Positions 62,686 through 64,000 of a stretch of 64,000 bases of DNA are shown here, in pieces. Under the pieces are notes generated by a model, which saw only the letters and a program-made list of their open reading frames with translations, ran no database searches and had not been told where the DNA came from. Every line of letters starts with the position of its first letter. The stretch's first letter is position 1. Source of the DNA: Zhongshania sp. GTDB lineage: Bacteria > Pseudomonadota > Gammaproteobacteria > Pseudomonadales > Spongiibacteraceae. The stretch lies in the NCBI RefSeq assembly GCF_029212375.1, contig NZ_JARGNU010000001.1:372001-436000 (forward strand), written 5' to 3'. Made by a program: the position numbers and the translations under genes.

Positions 62686-64000
62686 CTAGTGCTTGGCTTC
62701 CAGTTTGGCGAGTAGGGTTTCGACAAACTCGAAGCGCTGCTGTGGTTCAATCAGTGCTTGCTTGAATTTTAATGCATTGGCACCGTCGAGCTGGTAGCTG
62801 GCCGGTGCGGTTTGCACTAGTTTAACTATGTTCAATGGGTGTACTTGGGTGTCTTCGGCAAACTCGATCCGTCCGCCTTGGTTTGAGGCTTCGATTTTAC
62901 TGAGGCCTAGTACTGCGGCATGTAGGCGTATCTCGGCGCAGCGGAACAGGTTTTTAACTTGGTCTGGCAGCAGGCCAAAGCGGTCGATCATTTCAACCTG
63001 TAGTTCCCGCAGTTCATGGCTATTATTGGCGCCAGCGATGCGCTTGTAGAGCATGAGTCGGCTCTGAACATCGGGTAGGTACTCGTCGGGAATCAGCGCC
63101 GGCAAGCGTAAATTCACTTCAATGTGGTCTTCGGCGTTATTCTCAAGGTTGATTTTCTTGCCCTGTTTAATGGCGTTCACTGCGCGGTCGAGCATGTCCA
63201 TATACAAGGTGAAACCAATCGAATGAATTTGCCCGCTTTGGCCCTCACCAAGTAATTCGCCAGCGCCGCGAATTTCCATGTCTTGGGTGGCGAGGGTAAA
63301 ACCCGCACCCAAGGTGTCGGCTTCGCTAATGGCAAGCAGGCGTTTTTGCGCGTCACCAGTGAGCTGCTTTACTGGCGGTGTTAATAAATACGCGTAGGCT
63401 TGGTGGTGCGAGCGCCCAACGCGGCCCCGCAACTGGTGGAGTTGGGCGAGGCCGAATTTATCGGCGCGATCAATAATAATGGTGTTGGCATTGGGTACGT
63501 CGATACCCGTCTCGATGATGGTGGAGCAAACCAGTACATTGTGGCGCTTGTGGTAGAAATCGCTCATTACCTGTTCCAGCTCGCGCTCGCGCATTTGGCC
63601 GTGGCCGACGCCGATACGTAGCTCTGGAATCATTTCCTCTAAGTCGCGGGCGACTTTTTCAATAGTTTTAACTTCGTTGTGCAGGTAATACACCTGACCG
63701 CCGCGCAATATCTCGCGCAGAATGGCTTCTTTTATCAGTCCCTTGTCTGATTCTCGCACAAAGGTTTTTACCGATAAACGCCGCGCCGGCGGGGTGGCGA
63801 TAATAGAGAGGTCGCGAATACCGGCCATCGACATGTTCAATGTGCGGGGAATAGGGGTGGCGGTCATGGTCAGCACATCCACTTCGGCGCGCAGGGCTTT
63901 GAGCGCTTCTTTTTGACGAACGCCAAAGCGGTGCTCTTCGTCGATAATCACTAAGCCAAGGTTTTTGTAGCGAATATCATTGCTGAGCAATTTGTGGGTG
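62686..64000 (-). CDS. mfd: Transcription-repair coupling factor Mfd, C-terminal part (truncated by the window edge)
   Basis: About 438 residues of the SF2 translocase are visible. The frame stays open to the right edge; the first codons read T-H-K-L-L-S-N-D-I-R, so the true start is outside. Motif II DEEHRFG, motif III TMTATPIPRT, then VYYLHNEVKTIEKVA, IDVPNANTIIIDRADKFGLAQLHQLRGRVGR (motifs V-VI) and the TRCF C-terminal domain (GFTLYMDMLDRAVNAIKQG; LRLPALIPDEYLPDVQSRLMLYKRI). It releases stalled RNA polymerase and recruits UvrA. Confidence 0.96.
   Translation of the reverse strand, partial: THKLLSNDIRYKNLGLVIIDEEHRFGVRQKEALKALRAEVDVLTMTATPIPRTLNMSMAGIRDLSIIATPPARRLSVKTFVRESDKGLIKEAILREILRGGQVYYLHNEVKTIEKVARDLEEMIPELRIGVGHGQMRERELEQVMSDFYHKRHNVLVCSTIIETGIDVPNANTIIIDRADKFGLAQLHQLRGRVGRSHHQAYAYLLTPPVKQLTGDAQKRLLAISEADTLGAGFTLATQDMEIRGAGELLGEGQSGQIHSIGFTLYMDMLDRAVNAIKQGKKINLENNAEDHIEVNLRLPALIPDEYLPDVQSRLMLYKRIAGANNSHELRELQVEMIDRFGLLPDQVKNLFRCAEIRLHAAVLGLSKIEASNQGGRIEFAEDTQVHPLNIVKLVQTAPASYQLDGANALKFKQALIEPQQRFEFVETLLAKLEAKH

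Overview
The window is a stretch of chromosome from a gammaproteobacterium with moderate GC, most likely a marine member of the Cellvibrionales (Spongiibacteraceae-like). The evidence is MnmC, a 1,300-residue HrpA, a lexA-sulA operon behind topA, CsiV next to mfd, 4.5S RNA next to dnaX, and two gene orders shared with Pseudomonas (mlaA-rssB-rssC-tal-dusA, and topA-x-x-sulA-lexA ... S-methylthioinosine phosphorylase-mfd). The assignment below class level is inference. Coding density is high. I see no rRNA operon, prophage, insertion sequence or CRISPR array.

Layout. 1-6.2 kb: tail of an unidentified gene, then on the minus strand a PreP-type M16C peptidase, a secreted glutaminyl cyclase and the tRNA-modifying enzyme MnmC. 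6.3-12.2 kb: a complete peptide ABC importer (substrate-binding protein, two permeases, two ATPases, coupled by overlapping stop/start codons); its second permease carries an extra periplasmic domain. 12.2-18.5 kb: a small unknown protein, a FadD-type acyl-CoA ligase and the helicase HrpA. 18.7-20.9 kb: an HvfA/HvfB/HvfC (bufferin/oxazolin-type) RiPP locus, made of an exported 12-cysteine precursor with five 54-bp repeats, an MNIO-type maturase and its partner. 20.9-27.4 kb: MlaA, the RssB/RssC signalling pair, TerB-like, transaldolase, DusA and GltX. 27.5-35.9 kb: tRNA-Ala(GGC), a PHA-system protein, a DegQ-type protease, a lipoprotein, 4.5S RNA, DnaX with a -1 frameshift site, YbaB, RecR, RNase D, YcgL, YcgN and a small membrane protein.

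36.0-42.3 kb holds the least ordinary region. Five co-directional genes encode a double-FHA protein, a lipoprotein-like caspase with Sel1 repeats, a beta-barrel outer-membrane protein, a lipoprotein-like alpha/beta hydrolase and a membrane Ser/Thr kinase whose Thr-rich N-terminus could supply FHA ligands. I know of no described system with this composition; it reads as a phospho-threonine pathway linked to cell-envelope effectors. 42.3-49.3 kb: CysK, a MoxR ATPase/VWA pair, an RlmB/TrmH methyltransferase, an Amt transporter with a candidate sigma-54 promoter and no adjacent glnK, a glutaredoxin-like protein and a MOSC protein. 49.3-64 kb: Slt, Uup, UspA, small unknowns, TopA, the lexA-sulA operon with two SOS boxes, a MscS channel, S-methylthioinosine phosphorylase, CsiV and the C-terminal third of Mfd, which runs off the window.

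Start codons were re-chosen wherever the longest open frame ran through a terminator, an RNA gene or an implausible N-terminal extension (hrpA, gltX, dnaX, topA, oppF, uspA and others).
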